Shown: positions 26,270 through 36,639, numbered from the stretch's first letter. The stretch is 64,000 bases of DNA from Actinotalea alkalitolerans (GCF_023369855.1 NZ_JAMBPP010000005.1:1-64000); one strand, 5' to 3'. Translations and numbers: made by a program. The notes: a model not told the origin generated them from the sequence alone.

Positions 26270-27040
26270 TCATCGACCTGTGCGACGACGGCCCTTGCGT
26301 CCTGTGGAGCGGCCTGGAGCTGCGGGGGTCACTCCAGGAGCCGCTGCTGCCGCTGCCGCAGGCTGAGCTGTCGTCGCGTGCAGGGAGGTCACCGTTCGGC
26401 GCACCACCCGGACCACCGTCGTCCCGTCCAGTCCGCTCACGGAGCGTGCCTCGAGGATCTCGCCGGTGTCCCCGCCGAGCGATCGCACCGTCTCCGCGGC
26501 TGCCTCCAGCTCGGCGGTGGCCTGCTGCCCCTTCATCGCCAGCAGCACGCCGTCGACACCGAGCAGGGGCAAGGTCCAGCGGGCGAGCCGATCCATCGGA
26601 GCGACCGCCCGAGCGGTCACCGCCGAGAACATCATGGTGCCGTGGAGCTCCTCGGCACGCCCTCGCACCACTCGGGCGTTGGTCAGGGCGAGTGTCTCGA
26701 GCACCTCGGTGAGCCAGGTGGTCCTGCGCTCCATCGGGTCGAGGAGGACCACCTCCAGATCGGGGCGCATCGCAGCCAGAACGACCCCGGGAAGGCCGGC
26801 GCCCGATCCGACGTCCAGGAGCGAGCCCCAGGCCGGCAGGAACTGTGCCACCGCTGCACTGTTGACCAGGTGTCGCTCCCACAGGCGTGGCACCTCTCGC
26901 GGGCCGATCAGCCCCCTGCGCACCCCCTCCTCGGTCAGCAGGGCCGCGAAGGCCGTCACGACGGGTAGGGCGTCTCCGAAGAGCTCCTGGACACGCGAGT
27001 CCTCAGGCCCGAGGGTCGCGACGACCTGCTCCTCGGTCAC
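26270..27040 (-). CDS. rsmG: 16S rRNA (guanine-N7)-methyltransferase RsmG
   Basis: A 256-residue SAM-dependent enzyme methylating G527 of 16S rRNA. The SAM site is LLDVGSGAGLPGVVL, preceded by the RLWERHLVNSAAV block. The GTG at 27040 is preferred because it begins the normal family N terminus and follows a GGGGAGG sequence, though at very short spacing. A longer frame up to 27250 would include parS site 2 as VSRET. The C terminus has an unusual tail of about 40 residues, Ala/Pro-rich then Arg-rich, beyond the core. Confidence 0.92.
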   Translation of the reverse strand: MTEEQVVATLGPEDSRVQELFGDALPVVTAFAALLTEEGVRRGLIGPREVPRLWERHLVNSAAVAQFLPAWGSLLDVGSGAGLPGVVLAAMRPDLEVVLLDPMERRTTWLTEVLETLALTNARVVRGRAEELHGTMMFSAVTARAVAPMDRLARWTLPLLGVDGVLLAMKGQQATAELEAAAETVRSLGGDTGEILEARSVSGLDGTTVVRVVRRTVTSLHATTAQPAAAAAAAPGVTPAAPGRSTGRKGRRRTGR

Positions 27041-27167
27041 GACCTCCCCACCTGTCCTCGCGATCCTGCCCGTGCGCCAGCTGCCGCCATCCGTCGTGCT
27101 CCTCACATCGTGTCGTCGTTCTCCGCGATCCTGACCACGTGCGATCACGCATGCGTCAGGGGCCAGG

Positions 27168-27181
27168 GTTTCACGTGAAAC
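27168..27181. promoter_or_regulatory. parS: parS site 2
   Basis: GTTTCACGTGAAAC, exact consensus palindrome, located upstream of the preferred rsmG start. Confidence 0.95.
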
Positions 27182-27329
27182 GGGGTACTCGTGCCGTGCC
27201 CGTTCCGACACGACCTCGCCAGAACGCCTACGCCTTACTAGTCGGGTCACTCACACCGCCGGTCAGACACGGGAGGTCCACGGCGCGCATCAAGGACCCC
27301 GAGTGAGTGACTCGTGGCCAGGGCGGTCC

Positions 27330-27343
27330 GTTTCACGTGAAAC
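27330..27343. promoter_or_regulatory. parS: parS site 3
   Basis: GTTTCACGTGAAAC, exact consensus palindrome in the non-coding region. Confidence 0.95.
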
Positions 27344-27640
27344 GTCCATGGTGCCCTGCGCACCGCGCCGCCCTGGTCACAGGTCACGCGACCCTCCCAG
27401 CCCCTGACGACGTCCGACGAGCGGACTCCCGCTCTCCCACTGTGATGCCGCTCGTGCACCGACGTGCACCAGCGACCAATCTCTCCTCCTCCCGCGGTGG
27501 CCTCCGGTTCGAACCTGCCGCTCCACCCGAGCTCACGATGTCGACTCGTGACCGGGTACGCGAGGTGAACCTGATCCAGCCAGCGGCGACCCGCGGGACG
27601 CGGAGTCGACATCGGCCCTCCACCGGGGCCCCTCGACGCC

Positions 27641-27654
27641 GTTCCACGTGAAAC
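27641..27654. promoter_or_regulatory. parS: parS site 4 (one mismatch)
   Basis: GTTCCACGTGAAAC, one base off the consensus in the left arm. It is 45 bp from site 5, which has the same variant. Confidence 0.85.
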
Positions 27655-27685
27655 ATCCTGTGCACCGTCGGCCGTTGCTCGCGTG

Positions 27686-27699
27686 GTTCCACGTGAAAC
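27686..27699. promoter_or_regulatory. parS: parS site 5 (one mismatch)
   Basis: GTTCCACGTGAAAC, the same left-arm variant as site 4. Confidence 0.85.
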
Positions 27700-27819
27700 A
27701 GCGGTCTTGATCCGGCTCGCTCGGCCGAACCTCTCGTCGACTCAGGATCGGGGGATGACAGCTCACCGGCACGCGGAGGCCGTGGACCGCTACCTCGGTC
27801 CAGTCATACCGAGCGAGTC

Positions 27820-27833
27820 GTTTCACGTGGAAC
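27820..27833. promoter_or_regulatory. parS: parS site 6 (one mismatch)
   Basis: GTTTCACGTGGAAC, the mirror-image variant of sites 4 and 5: the mismatch is in the right arm. It lies 93 bp downstream of the jag stop. Confidence 0.85.
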
Positions 27834-27925
27834 AACCGTCGGCACCGTCGCACCCGGAATGCAGGACGCCGGGCCCCGAAGGACCCGGCGTCAGCGAGAG
27901 ACTCGCGATGCCCTCGAGTGCGGTG

Positions 27926-28450
27926 TCAGGAGGGGCGGACCACCACGAAGCGTGAGGGCTCGACGCCCTCGCTGTCACTCACGAGACCGGCCTCGGCCAC
28001 GACGTCGTGGACGACCTTCCGCTCGAACGGGTTCATCGGTTCGAGGGAGACGGGTCCACCCGTGCTCTGCACCTCGGCGATGGCCTTCTTCGCGACCTCC
28101 GCCAGCTCGGCCTTCCTCGCGGCACGGAAGCCGGCGATGTCGAGCATCAACCGGCTCCGCTCACCCGTCTTCGTCTGCACGGCGAGGCGCGTCAGCTCCT
28201 GGAGTGCGTCGAGGACCTCGCCGTCCGCACCGACCAGCTTGCGGAGGGTGCGCTCGGTGCCCGGCTCGGCAACGATCTCCACCGCGGCCCGGCCGTGGTC
28301 CACGTCGATGTCGATGTCACCGTCGAGGTCAGCGATGTCGAGCAGCTCCTCGAGGTAGTCGGCAGCCACCTCACCCTCTTCCTCGAGCCGTCGCGAGGTG
28401 TCGGGCTCCTGGGGTGTCTCTTCGGTCACTGCGATGGGCTGGTCTGGCAT
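27926..28450 (-). CDS. jag: Jag/KhpB family RNA-binding protein
   Basis: A 174-residue protein with a central KH-like domain (about 55-115) and a C-terminal R3H domain (LEPMNPFERKVVHDVV...RFVVVRP), the standard Jag layout minus the N-terminal Jag_N domain. The N-terminal 40 residues are acidic. The ATG at 28450 has GAGGAG 7-8 bases upstream. An alternative GTG at 28495 overlaps the yidC stop. It lies directly after yidC, as in most bacteria, and binds RNA with effects on envelope growth in other species. Confidence 0.9.
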   Translation of the reverse strand: MPDQPIAVTEETPQEPDTSRRLEEEGEVAADYLEELLDIADLDGDIDIDVDHGRAAVEIVAEPGTERTLRKLVGADGEVLDALQELTRLAVQTKTGERSRLMLDIAGFRAARKAELAEVAKKAIAEVQSTGGPVSLEPMNPFERKVVHDVVAEAGLVSDSEGVEPSRFVVVRPS

Positions 28451-28491
28451 GTCTGTCTCCTCGAGAGGGGAAGGCGGCTGAGCGGCGCTGG

Positions 28492-29850
28492 TCACTTCTT
28501 CTTCGGGGTGCGCGGCGGACGGCTCCCAGGCTCGCCGTCGCCCTGGGTACCGCCCTCACCAGCGCCGGAGGTACGCGGTGCGGATCCCGGAGCGCGCTCC
28601 GGACGCGGCTTGCCGGTCCCGGGCTTCGTGCCGCCCGTCTTCGGGCTGCCCGACCGAGGTCCCCCGGGCTTGCCAGCTCCACCCTTGGCCGTGCCGCTCC
28701 GGGGTGCGCCGGTGCGCGGCGTTCCGGTCGCGGAGGAGGCCGACCCGTCGGCTGCGGGACGCCGTGGCTTGCGGGGCCGCTCACCCGTACCGGCTGTCGA
28801 GGGCGCGGGTCCCGTACCGGTGGCTTCCTGAGAGGACTCCGTGTCGTCGGCCTCGTCCGAGCCCTCGGGCTGACCCTGCGCAGCAGCCGATCCCTCAGTA
28901 ACGGGACGAGGACGCTTCTTGCGCTTGGGCTGCGGACGCTGTCCGCGCGGCTTCTCGGGCTCGGCCGGCTTCTCGTCCTCGAGGATGATCCCCTTGGCGG
29001 CAGCCTTCTTCGCGCGACGCTCCTTGAGGGCCCGCTCAGCCTCCGAGCCGGGTGTCGGGTTGCGCCGGATGACGTAGAACTGCTGGCCCATGGACCACAG
29101 GTTCGTCGTGGTCCAGTAGATGAGCACACCGATCGGGAAGTTCACGCCGGTCACCGCGAACACCAGCGGCAGGACGTACAGCAGCATCTTCTGCTGCTGG
29201 GCCATCGGCCCCTGCAGTGCCGAGGCGGGCATGTTCTTCTGCGTCAGCTGGCGCTGGGTGGTGAAGGTCGTCGCCGACATCAGGAAGATCAGGACGACCG
29301 TCACGATCTTGACGTTCACGCTGGTCGAGCCGAGGAAGGTCTCGGAGATCTGCGCTCCGAAGAGGGTCGCGTTGTTCGCCTCGATCGCGAGGTCCTGGGT
29401 GAGTCGACCGATATTGTCGCCACCGGCGTAGTTGCCCTCAGCCAGGTCTCCGAGCGAGAAGAGCACGCGGAACAGCGCAAAGAAGATCGGGGACTGCGCG
29501 AGGATCGGCAGGCACGAGGAGAACGGGTTGGTCCCGTGCTTCTTGTACAGCTCCATCGTCTCGCGGCTCAGCGCCTCACGAGATGCGGGGTCGGTCTTCC
29601 CCTTGTACTTCTTCTGGATCTTCTGCATGTCCGGGGCGAGCAGCTGCATGCCTCGGGAGGCCTTGATCTGCTTCACGAAGAGCGGGATCAGCAGGATCCG
29701 GATCACGATCACCAGACCGACGATCGACAGCGCCCAGGTCACACCCGACTCCGAGGGCAGACCGACTGCCGTCAACACGTCGTGGAAACCGACCATGATC
29801 CAGGCCACGACCCACTTGAGCGGGAAGAGGATGGTGTCGAACCAGTTCAT
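28492..29850 (-). CDS. yidC: Membrane protein insertase YidC
   Basis: A 452-residue Oxa1-type insertase. About five membrane segments fill residues 1-270, including the conserved [36 protein letters not shown] cytoplasmic hairpin and the PVGVLIYW-like end (here [17 protein letters not shown]). Residues about 300-452 form a long, basic, Pro/Gly/Ser-rich tail, much longer than in Gram-positive YidC. Such basic tails bind ribosomes. The start overlaps the yidD stop by 4 bp. Confidence 0.95.
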   Translation of the reverse strand: MNWFDTILFPLKWVVAWIMVGFHDVLTAVGLPSESGVTWALSIVGLVIVIRILLIPLFVKQIKASRGMQLLAPDMQKIQKKYKGKTDPASREALSRETMELYKKHGTNPFSSCLPILAQSPIFFALFRVLFSLGDLAEGNYAGGDNIGRLTQDLAIEANNATLFGAQISETFLGSTSVNVKIVTVVLIFLMSATTFTTQRQLTQKNMPASALQGPMAQQQKMLLYVLPLVFAVTGVNFPIGVLIYWTTTNLWSMGQQFYVIRRNPTPGSEAERALKERRAKKAAAKGIILEDEKPAEPEKPRGQRPQPKRKKRPRPVTEGSAAAQGQPEGSDEADDTESSQEATGTGPAPSTAGTGERPRKPRRPAADGSASSATGTPRTGAPRSGTAKGGAGKPGGPRSGSPKTGGTKPGTGKPRPERAPGSAPRTSGAGEGGTQGDGEPGSRPPRTPKKK

Positions 29851-30170
29851 CGCGCGGTGCTCCTCAGGAGTCGATCGTCGGACCCGTCCGAACGGGCAGA
29901 GGTTCTCGGGTCACGCGCGGGCGGCACGTCGTCGACGCCTCCCGCGGTCCACGGGTGGCACCGACCCAGTCGCCTCAGCGCGAGCCAGGTTCCGCGCAGG
30001 GCACCGTGACGGCGCACCGCGGTCACGGCGTACTGGGAGCACGACGGGTAGTAGCGGCAGGTCGGCCCGCTCAAGGGAGAGATGAAGACCTGGTAGAACC
30101 GCAGGAGGCCGAGGATGACCGCGCCCGGTAGCCGTCCGAGCCGACGCAGCACCGTGGAGGACGAGCTCAC
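29847..30170 (-). CDS. yidD: Membrane protein insertion efficiency factor YidD
   Basis: A 107-residue protein of the YidD family, with the signature [28 protein letters not shown] at about residues 22-50. It sits at the inner face of the membrane and assists YidC. The GTG at 30170 overlaps the rnpA stop (GTGA) and gives the usual short N terminus. The C terminus (about 80-107) is polar and variable. Confidence 0.93.
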   Translation of the reverse strand: MSSSSTVLRRLGRLPGAVILGLLRFYQVFISPLSGPTCRYYPSCSQYAVTAVRRHGALRGTWLALRRLGRCHPWTAGGVDDVPPARDPRTSARSDGSDDRLLRSTAR

Positions 30171-30529
30171 AGGCCGACCGCCCGAGCCTTTGCCCGCCGG
30201 CCGGCGGCCGAGAAGGCGGAGGAGAAGTCGCGTGCGAGGTCGGCGTAGGTCGCCTCGGCGGCGGGGGGAAGTGCGCGCACGACGACGTCCACGCCTGTCG
30301 GCCACGTGTCGTGCTGCTCGACGACCACGTTTCGCAACCTCCGTCTGACCCTGTTCCGCACCACTGCCCCACCGACTGATCTCGCGACCACGAAGCCGAC
30401 GTGCTGGGCCCCGTCGTCGGTGGTCGGTCGTAGGTGCACCACGACCGTCGTCCTGCCTGCTCTCGACCCACCCCGGATGGTCGCCGCGAAATCCGCGGGA
30501 CGACGCATCCTCAGGTGAGCGGGGAGCAC
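30167..30529 (-). CDS. rnpA: Ribonuclease P protein component
   Basis: A 120-residue basic protein that supports the RNase P ribozyme in 5' tRNA maturation. It begins [19 protein letters not shown], and the conserved RNR motif is in [17 protein letters not shown]. The length is standard. The GTG start at 30529 lies 9 bp after the rpmH stop. It overlaps yidD by 4 bp. Confidence 0.95.
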   Translation of the reverse strand: MLPAHLRMRRPADFAATIRGGSRAGRTTVVVHLRPTTDDGAQHVGFVVARSVGGAVVRNRVRRRLRNVVVEQHDTWPTGVDVVVRALPPAAEATYADLARDFSSAFSAAGRRAKARAVGL

Positions 30530-30538
30530 CGGATCAGG

Positions 30539-30676
30539 TCAGGCGGACAGCTCGGTGCGACCCTTGCGGCGGCGTGCCGCGAGGATCGCCCGGCCGGCGC
30601 GGGTGCGCATGCGCAGCCGGAAGCCGTGGGTCTTCGCCCGGCGCCGGTTGTTCGGCTGAAAGGTGCGCTTCGTCAC
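30539..30676 (-). CDS. rpmH: 50S ribosomal protein L34
   Basis: A 45-residue, very basic ribosomal protein read directly from the DNA: it begins [20 protein letters not shown], continues [20 protein letters not shown] and ends TELSA. This is the canonical L34 sequence. The GTG start at 30676 has GGAG 8 bases upstream. It is the first gene of the rpmH-rnpA-yidD-yidC-jag run and diverges from dnaA. Confidence 0.98.
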   Translation of the reverse strand: MTKRTFQPNNRRRAKTHGFRLRMRTRAGRAILAARRRKGRTELSA

Positions 30677-31314
30677 GTCAGACTCCAAGAGGTTTCGATC
30701 AGGTCACCGCCTGGCCGGCGGACAGTCGTCTCCGCCTCGACACTGCCTGCCGTCACCCTGGTCACCACCCGAGGAGGGCGCTGCAAGGGCGAACCGAGTA
30801 GGACGGGGTGCTGGGGTCTCACTCGTACGTGCGCGGGCACGCTGACAAGAGCCGTCGAGAACGGCTGTGTCACGGTACGCGCCCCACTGCGAGGGGTCAA
30901 ACCCACCCGACACCGCAGACGCCGGATCCTGCCCGGCCCGCGGACCTGTACGTCCCGCGTCAGTCATGGGTAGTGCAGCCCGACCTCACATCCTTGCACC
31001 CGTTCGGCGGATGACAACCTCCGACACACCGAGAATCATGTGGGCCGGACGAAGATCATCCGTCATGGCGTGGTGCACCCGGGGCGACTCCAGCCTGTGC
31101 ACGACGAGGTCTCGTCCGGCGTCGCGCGAACGCTCGGCCCCAGCACGAGGTGGTGCTGGGACGAGCGTCGTCTCCCTGCGCACAGCTTGTGGAAAACTAT
31201 GTGGATTGTTCGTGCCCGTGCGAGACTTCAAGCCGAGGAACACCACCTCCACGCACCCTCGGACGTCCAGGTGGACCCCCGCCCTCCCCAGCCGGACCAC
31301 ACAGGAGTCATCAC
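30677..31314. other. rpmH-dnaA divergent regulatory region
   Basis: A 638-bp gap without a convincing gene. It must contain the outward promoters of rpmH and dnaA. A small hairpin, AGCCGT-CGAGA-ACGGCT, lies at 30850-30866 within a larger imperfect palindrome (GACA...TGTC). Two DnaA boxes lie near the dnaA end (31188-31208). No clear -35/-10 pair could be fixed. Confidence 0.7.
31188..31208 (-). promoter_or_regulatory. Pair of DnaA boxes upstream of dnaA
   Basis: TGTGGAAAA (31188-31196) and TGTGGATTG (31200-31208) are the complements of TTTTCCACA and CAATCCACA, both close to the TTGTCCACA/TTATCCACA box. They lie about 110 bp before the dnaA start, suggesting autoregulation. Confidence 0.65.
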
Positions 31315-32793
31315 GTGCCATCACAGGACGACACGATCGCCGAGGTGTGGGACCGCGCCGTCGGGCAGCTCGCCACAGACCCCTCGACGTCCTCCCAGCA
31401 GCTTGCCTTCATCCGGCTCGCACGGCCGGTGGGTCTGCTCGACGGGACCGTCCTGCTGGCTGTCGGCAACGACTTCACCAAGGACTACCTCGAGTCGCGC
31501 GTGCGCACCGAGCTCACCACCGTGCTCAGCAAGGTGCTCGGGTTGGACGCACGATTCGCGGTCATGGTCGACCCCGCCCTGCAGGACGAGAACGCACCGA
31601 CCCCCTCCGCACGGACTGAGCAGGGCCGACTCACCCGCCAGGACGATGACCTGGACGACCAGGACGACCACCGTCGACGGCGTTCGCAGTACGACGACGA
31701 GCCCACCTTCGGTCAGCGCTCCCACCACGGGAACGGGAGTCCGGCCAAGACGGTCGAGCCTGCGCGGCTGAACCCGAAGTACCTCTTCGAGACCTTCGTC
31801 ATCGGCTCCTCGAACAGGTTCGCGCACGCCGCCGCCGTCGCGGTCGCCGAGGCCCCGGCCAAGGCGTACAACCCGCTGTTCATCTACGGCGACTCGGGAC
31901 TGGGCAAGACCCACCTGCTGCACGCGATCGGTCACTACGCGCACTCCCTCTACCCAGGGGTGAGGGTGAGGTACGTGAACTCGGAGGAGTTCACCAACGA
32001 CTTCATCAACTCGATCGGTGAGGGGAAGGCCGGAGCGTTCCAGCGCCGTTACCGCGAGGTCGACGTGCTGCTGGTCGACGACATCCAGTTCCTGCAGGGC
32101 AAGGAACAGACGATGGAGGAGTTCTTCCACACCTTCAACACCCTGCACAACGCGAACAAGCAGGTGGTCATCACCTCTGACCTGCCCCCCAAGCAGCTCA
32201 ACGGCTTCGAGGACCGGATGCGGTCACGCTTCGAGTGGGGTCTGATCACCGACGTCCAGCCGCCCGACCTCGAGACGCGCATCGCGATCCTGCGGAAGAA
32301 GGCCGGCAACGAGAAGCTCCAGGCTCCCGACGACGTCCTGTCGTACATCGCCTCGAAGATCTCGACGAACATCCGCGAGCTCGAGGGGGCGCTCATCCGG
32401 GTCACGGCCTTCGCGAACCTCAACCGGCAGCAGGTCGACCTCGCGCTCGCCGAGATCGTCCTCAAGGACCTCATCACCGACGAGGACACCGCTGAGGTGA
32501 CCGCGGCGGCGATCATCGCCCAGACCGCGAACTACTTCGGCCTGACCATCGACGACCTGTGCGGGGCCTCGAGGTCGCGGGTCCTGGTCACGGCTCGCCA
32601 GATCGCGATGTACCTATGCCGTGAGCTGACCGACATGAGCCTGCCCAAGATCGGTCAGCAGTTCGGTGGTCGTGACCACACGACCGTCATGCACGCCAAC
32701 CGCAAGATCCGCGAGCTGATGGCCGAGCGTCGCTCGATCTACAACCAGGTCACCGAGCTGACCAACCGGATCAAGCAGCAGCACCGCGGCTGA
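31315..32793 (+). CDS. dnaA: Chromosomal replication initiator DnaA
   Basis: A 492-residue AAA+ initiator. Domain I is at about 1-85. Domain II is a variable Asp/Arg/His-rich linker (about 86-155). Domain III has Walker A GDSGLGKT at 192-199 and Walker [10 protein letters not shown]. Domain IV ends with the box-recognition motif [11 protein letters not shown]. The GTG at 31315 is chosen because AGGAG lies 7 bases upstream and it gives the family N terminus. It binds the box clusters at 31188 and 32876-33103. Confidence 0.97.
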   Translation: MPSQDDTIAEVWDRAVGQLATDPSTSSQQLAFIRLARPVGLLDGTVLLAVGNDFTKDYLESRVRTELTTVLSKVLGLDARFAVMVDPALQDENAPTPSARTEQGRLTRQDDDLDDQDDHRRRRSQYDDEPTFGQRSHHGNGSPAKTVEPARLNPKYLFETFVIGSSNRFAHAAAVAVAEAPAKAYNPLFIYGDSGLGKTHLLHAIGHYAHSLYPGVRVRYVNSEEFTNDFINSIGEGKAGAFQRRYREVDVLLVDDIQFLQGKEQTMEEFFHTFNTLHNANKQVVITSDLPPKQLNGFEDRMRSRFEWGLITDVQPPDLETRIAILRKKAGNEKLQAPDDVLSYIASKISTNIRELEGALIRVTAFANLNRQQVDLALAEIVLKDLITDEDTAEVTAAAIIAQTANYFGLTIDDLCGASRSRVLVTARQIAMYLCRELTDMSLPKIGQQFGGRDHTTVMHANRKIRELMAERRSIYNQVTELTNRIKQQHRG

Positions 32794-33249
32794 GATCACC
32801 CCGTCGGTCCATTCCCAGGAACGACCTGATCACACGAACACCCGTAGGACGACTGTTCACACCTGTGTACATCTCTGTGGATGGCGGTGGACGACGGCAT
32901 CAGACGTGTGGACGCAGACCATCGCATCGGTGGACGCAGGATGAACGACAACTCTCCGTCCACCGGTCAGGTCCGCTGTCGACATCACGTGCACGGGAGC
33001 GTCCACACGGACGGATCGCCCCTGACCTGCACACCGATCGGTTGTCCACAGTGTCCACACGACCGATGACGATGACTAACTCTTGTCATCTGCGAGATCC
33101 ACAACACCTTCGTCCAGTGCACAGCCTCGACTCACCGACCTGGCCCGAACCACAGGTCGAGCAATACCCGGTGCCCTCCGTACTCGCGTAGGGTTCAGCC
33201 AGATCTGTGTGCGCCGCTCCTGTGCGGTGCCTACGCGAAGGGAAGTGCG
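32794..33249. other. oriC: Replication origin oriC (dnaA-dnaN intergenic)
   Basis: A 456-bp non-coding region with at least seven DnaA-box-like elements on both strands: CCATCCACA (complement, 32876-32884), GCGTCCACA (complement, 32907-32915), GCGTCCACC (complement, 32929-32937), CCGTCCACC (32956-32964), GCGTCCACA (32999-33007), perfect TTGTCCACA (33042-33050) with GTGTCCACA directly abutting (33051-33059), and AGATCCACA (33095-33103). A relatively AT-rich stretch at about 33066-33110 is a candidate unwinding element. The box density and location match actinobacterial origins. Confidence 0.88.
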
Positions 33250-34380
33250 ATGAGGTTCAGGGTCGAACGAGACGTCCTCGCCGAGGCCGTCACCTGGACC
33301 GCTCGATCCCTCCCGACGAGACCACCGGTCCCGGTCCTGGCTGGTGTCCGTCTCGAGGCGTCCTCCTCGGGTGTGGTCCAGCTCTCGAGCTTCGACTACG
33401 AGGTCTCGGCCAGGTCCGAGATCGCGGCCGACGTCTCCGAGCCGGGCACCGTCCTGGTCTCGGGACGGCTCCTCGCCGAGATCTCCCGAGCCCTGCCGGG
33501 CAAGCCGGTCGATGTCGTCCTCGAGGGCAACAAGGTCACGCTGACCTGCGGGGCGAGCCGGTTCACGCTGCTGACGATGCCGGTCGACGACTACCCGGCC
33601 CTGCCGGCGATGCCCGACCTGGCCGGCACCATCGACGGTGCCGAGCTCACCAGCGCCGTCGCGCAGGTGACCGTCGCCGCGAGCCGTGACGACACGCTCC
33701 CGCTGCTCACCGGTGTGCGGATGGAGATCGAGGGTGACGTGATCACCCTCCTCGCGACCGACCGCTACCGGCTGGCGATGAGGGTGCTCAGCTGGCACCC
33801 GGCCTCCCCCGGCATGTCCTCGGTCGCCCTGGTCCGCGCCCGCACCCTCTCGGACGCGGCGAAGTCGCTGGGGGGCTCGAACCAGGTGAGCCTGGCCCTG
33901 TCCACCGGCGGAGGGGTCGACCTCATCGGCTTCGAGGCAGGTGGGCGACACACCACCTCGCTGCTGGTTGACGGCGACTACCCTCCCGTTCGTCGGCTGT
34001 TCCCGGACGAGACGCCCATCCACGCGGTCGTCGCGACGCAGGCGCTGACCGATGCCGCGCGTCGTGTCGCCCTCGTCGCCGAGCGGAACACGCCGATCCG
34101 GCTGGCCTTCAGCGAGGGACAGCTGGTGCTCGACGCAGGTCAGGGTGATGACGCGCAGGCGTCCGAGGCGCTCGAGGCTGTCCTGGTCGGCGACGACATC
34201 ACGGTCGCCTTCAACCCCCAGTTCCTGCTCGACGGGCTCGGTGCGCTGAGCACCGACTTCGTCCGGATGTCGTTCACCCACCCCAACAAGCCCGTCGAGT
34301 TCACCGGGCAGGAGTCCCTCGAGGGTGAGGACATCTCGTCGTACCGGTACCTGCTGGTGCCGATCCGTTTCGCCAGCTGA
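33250..34380 (+). CDS. dnaN: DNA polymerase III sliding clamp
   Basis: A 376-residue beta clamp made of three repeated clamp domains of about 120 residues each. The N terminus MRFRVERDVLAEAVTWTARS and the C terminus YRYLLVPIRFAS are typical. GAAGGGAAG precedes the ATG. It is the first gene downstream of oriC and is the processivity factor for replication and repair polymerases. Confidence 0.97.
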   Translation: MRFRVERDVLAEAVTWTARSLPTRPPVPVLAGVRLEASSSGVVQLSSFDYEVSARSEIAADVSEPGTVLVSGRLLAEISRALPGKPVDVVLEGNKVTLTCGASRFTLLTMPVDDYPALPAMPDLAGTIDGAELTSAVAQVTVAASRDDTLPLLTGVRMEIEGDVITLLATDRYRLAMRVLSWHPASPGMSSVALVRARTLSDAAKSLGGSNQVSLALSTGGGVDLIGFEAGGRHTTSLLVDGDYPPVRRLFPDETPIHAVVATQALTDAARRVALVAERNTPIRLAFSEGQLVLDAGQGDDAQASEALEAVLVGDDITVAFNPQFLLDGLGALSTDFVRMSFTHPNKPVEFTGQESLEGEDISSYRYLLVPIRFAS

Positions 34381-34421
34381 GCGACGGGTCCACCGGCTCA
34401 ACCGTGAGCGGAGGAGAGATC

Positions 34422-35318
34422 ATGCACATCGGTCTGGTCGGTCTGGGGAAGATGGGCGCGAACATGCGCCAGAGGCTGCGCGACCACGGTGTCCAGGTGA
34501 CGGGGTACGACCGCAACCCGGAGGTCTCCGACGTCCAGAGCCTGCCTGACCTGGTGGCTGCGCTCGGCGAGGGGTCGCGGGTGGTCTGGGTGATGGTGCC
34601 CTCCGGAGCACCGACCCACGCTGTCGTGACCGAGCTGGCGGGGCTGCTGTCCGCGGGAGACATGGTCGTCGAGGGAGGCAACTCCCACTACACCGACGAC
34701 GTCGCCCACGCCCGTACCCTTGCGGCGCTCGGGATCCGCTACGTCGACGTCGGTGTATCGGGTGGGGTGTGGGGGCTCGAGAACGGCTACGCACTGATGG
34801 CAGGAGGGTCCTCCGAGGACATCCAGGCCCTCGACCCGGTCTTCGAGGCCCTGCGTCCACCGGGGCCACGGGAGAACGGTGTCGTCCACGCCGGCTCCGT
34901 CGGTGCCGGGCACTACGCGAAGATGGTCCACAACGGCATCGAGTACGGGTTGATGCAGGCCTACGCCGAGGGGTACGAGCTGCTCGAGGCGCAGGACATC
35001 GTGACCGACGTGACCGGCACCCTCAAGGCATGGACCCAGGGGACCGTGGTGAGGTCCTGGCTGCTCGACCTCCTGGTCGCAGCCCTCGAGAACGACCCCG
35101 AGCTGGCGACGATCGACGACTGGGTCGAGGACTCGGGTGAGGGTCGGTGGACCGTCGACGAGGCGATCGACCAGGCCGTCCCGCTGCCGGTGATCTCCGC
35201 AGCCCTGTTCGCCCGGTTCGCGTCACGACAGGGGGCCTCCCCGGCGATGAAGGCCGTCGCGGCACTGCGGCAGCAGTTCGGCGGTCACGCAGCGCGTCCG
35301 GCTCCCCCCGCCTCGTGA
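34422..35318 (+). CDS. gnd: 6-phosphogluconate dehydrogenase, decarboxylating (short type)
   Basis: A 298-residue member of the short GndA-type enzymes that oxidise 6-phosphogluconate to ribulose 5-phosphate in the pentose phosphate pathway. The NAD(P) motif [12 protein letters not shown] is at residues 4-15. GGNSHYTDD and [20 protein letters not shown] carry the substrate residues, and the catalytic block [14 protein letters not shown] follows. The ATG at 34422 has GGAGGAG 5 bases upstream. Its presence between dnaN and recF is a regular actinobacterial feature. Confidence 0.95.
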   Translation: MHIGLVGLGKMGANMRQRLRDHGVQVTGYDRNPEVSDVQSLPDLVAALGEGSRVVWVMVPSGAPTHAVVTELAGLLSAGDMVVEGGNSHYTDDVAHARTLAALGIRYVDVGVSGGVWGLENGYALMAGGSSEDIQALDPVFEALRPPGPRENGVVHAGSVGAGHYAKMVHNGIEYGLMQAYAEGYELLEAQDIVTDVTGTLKAWTQGTVVRSWLLDLLVAALENDPELATIDDWVEDSGEGRWTVDEAIDQAVPLPVISAALFARFASRQGASPAMKAVAALRQQFGGHAARPAPPAS

Positions 35319-35355
35319 ACCCTGCCGTGACCCGCGCCCACCGAGGACGGTAGAG

Positions 35356-36639
35356 GTGCACGTCACCCAGCTCTCGCTGACGGACTTCCGCTCCTACGAG
35401 CAGGTCGAGCTGACCCTCGAGCCCGGGGTCAGCGCACTGGTCGGACCCAACGGCCAGGGCAAGACCAACCTCGTCGAGGCGATCGGCTACGTCGCGACCC
35501 TGGGCAGTCACCGGGTCGCTACCGATGCTGCATTGGTGCGGTTCGGTGCGCCGCGTGCTGTGGTGCGCCTGCGTGCCGCGCGGCGTGACCGGCAGAGTCT
35601 GGTCGAGATCGAGATCAACCCTGGTCGGGCGAACCGGGCCCAGGTCAACAGGTCACCGGTGAGGCGTCCGCGGGACGTGTTGGGGATCCTGCGGACGGTC
35701 CTGTTCGCCCCCGAGGACCTTGCGCTGGTCAAGGGCGACCCTGACGGACGACGTCGTTTCCTGGACGACCTTCTGGTCCAGGTCTCACCCCGGATGGCCG
35801 GGGTGCTGGGTGACTACGACCGTGTGCTGCGGCAGCGCGGTGCGTTGCTCAAGACCGCCGGCGCAGCCCGTCGCGGTTCACGGGGTGGTGCTCGTGGGCA
35901 GAGCGCCTCGGGTGAGACCGTGGAGCCTGACCTGCGGACCCTGGACGTCTGGGATGCCAAGCTCGCGCAGACAGGAGCGCAGATCCTTGCCGCGCGGGTC
36001 AGCCTGGTCGAGAGCCTGCGGCCCCATGTGGCAGCCGCCTACGAGCAGGTCAGCGCAGGTCAGGGTGAGGCGGTGCTCGGGTACCGGTCCTCGCTCGAGG
36101 CCAGCGGTGACGTGGACGAGGACGGCAGGCCGGGCAGGGGTGCCACGACCGGTCCTGTGCAGACGGCGGTCCCCCACCTGGGTGCCGGGCACCAGCTGCT
36201 CGAGGCACAGCTGCTCGAGGCGATGAGCAGGATGCGACGTCAGGAGATCGAGCGGGGCGTGAGCCTGGTAGGACCCCACCGGGACGACCTGGTGCTGACC
36301 CTGGGAGGACTCCCGGCGAAGGGGTATGCGAGCCATGGCGAGTCGTGGTCGTTCGCGCTGGCCCTGCGTCTGGCGTCGTACCAGCTGCTGACCCATGGCA
36401 CACCCGACGACGAGGTGCTCGGTCAGGGGATCTCGGACTGGGGTGAGGACGCCGAGCCGGTGCTGATCCTCGACGACGTCTTCGCCGAGCTGGACTCACG
36501 CCGTCGTGAGCGGCTCGCGGCACTGGTCGCGCCGGCTGCGCAGGTGCTGGTGACGGCCGCCGTCGCGCAGGATGTCCCTGAGGCTCTCGAGGGTGCACGG
36601 ATCGATGTCATGGAGGGGCAGGTGCGTCGTGTCCGATGA
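35356..36639 (+). CDS. recF: DNA replication and repair protein RecF
   Basis: A 427-residue SMC-like ATPase that helps RecA load at gaps. Walker A is GPNGQGKT at residues 30-37. The signature and Walker B region read LSLRL-like (here [13 protein letters not shown]) and [19 protein letters not shown] near the C terminus. An Arg/Gly/Ser-rich insertion at about 172-195 is longer than in the classical protein. GTG start. Its stop overlaps the dciA gene. Confidence 0.95.
   Translation: MHVTQLSLTDFRSYEQVELTLEPGVSALVGPNGQGKTNLVEAIGYVATLGSHRVATDAALVRFGAPRAVVRLRAARRDRQSLVEIEINPGRANRAQVNRSPVRRPRDVLGILRTVLFAPEDLALVKGDPDGRRRFLDDLLVQVSPRMAGVLGDYDRVLRQRGALLKTAGAARRGSRGGARGQSASGETVEPDLRTLDVWDAKLAQTGAQILAARVSLVESLRPHVAAAYEQVSAGQGEAVLGYRSSLEASGDVDEDGRPGRGATTGPVQTAVPHLGAGHQLLEAQLLEAMSRMRRQEIERGVSLVGPHRDDLVLTLGGLPAKGYASHGESWSFALALRLASYQLLTHGTPDDEVLGQGISDWGEDAEPVLILDDVFAELDSRRRERLAALVAPAAQVLVTAAVAQDVPEALEGARIDVMEGQVRRVR

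Larger units (their letters stand above)
27041..27925. other. Non-coding parS region between jag and rsmG
   Basis: About 885 bp with no convincing gene. Short open frames exist but none has a family resemblance, and several simply translate parS as FHV(K/E)R peptides. The segment holds five of the six parS sites and the upstream region of rsmG. It probably acts as the ParB loading platform. Confidence 0.75.

Noticed and set aside
27307-27651. Open frame in the parS region that could be a 114-residue protein
   Set aside because: It has no family resemblance or ribosome site, and its sequence simply translates parS; frames on both strands do the same because of high GC.
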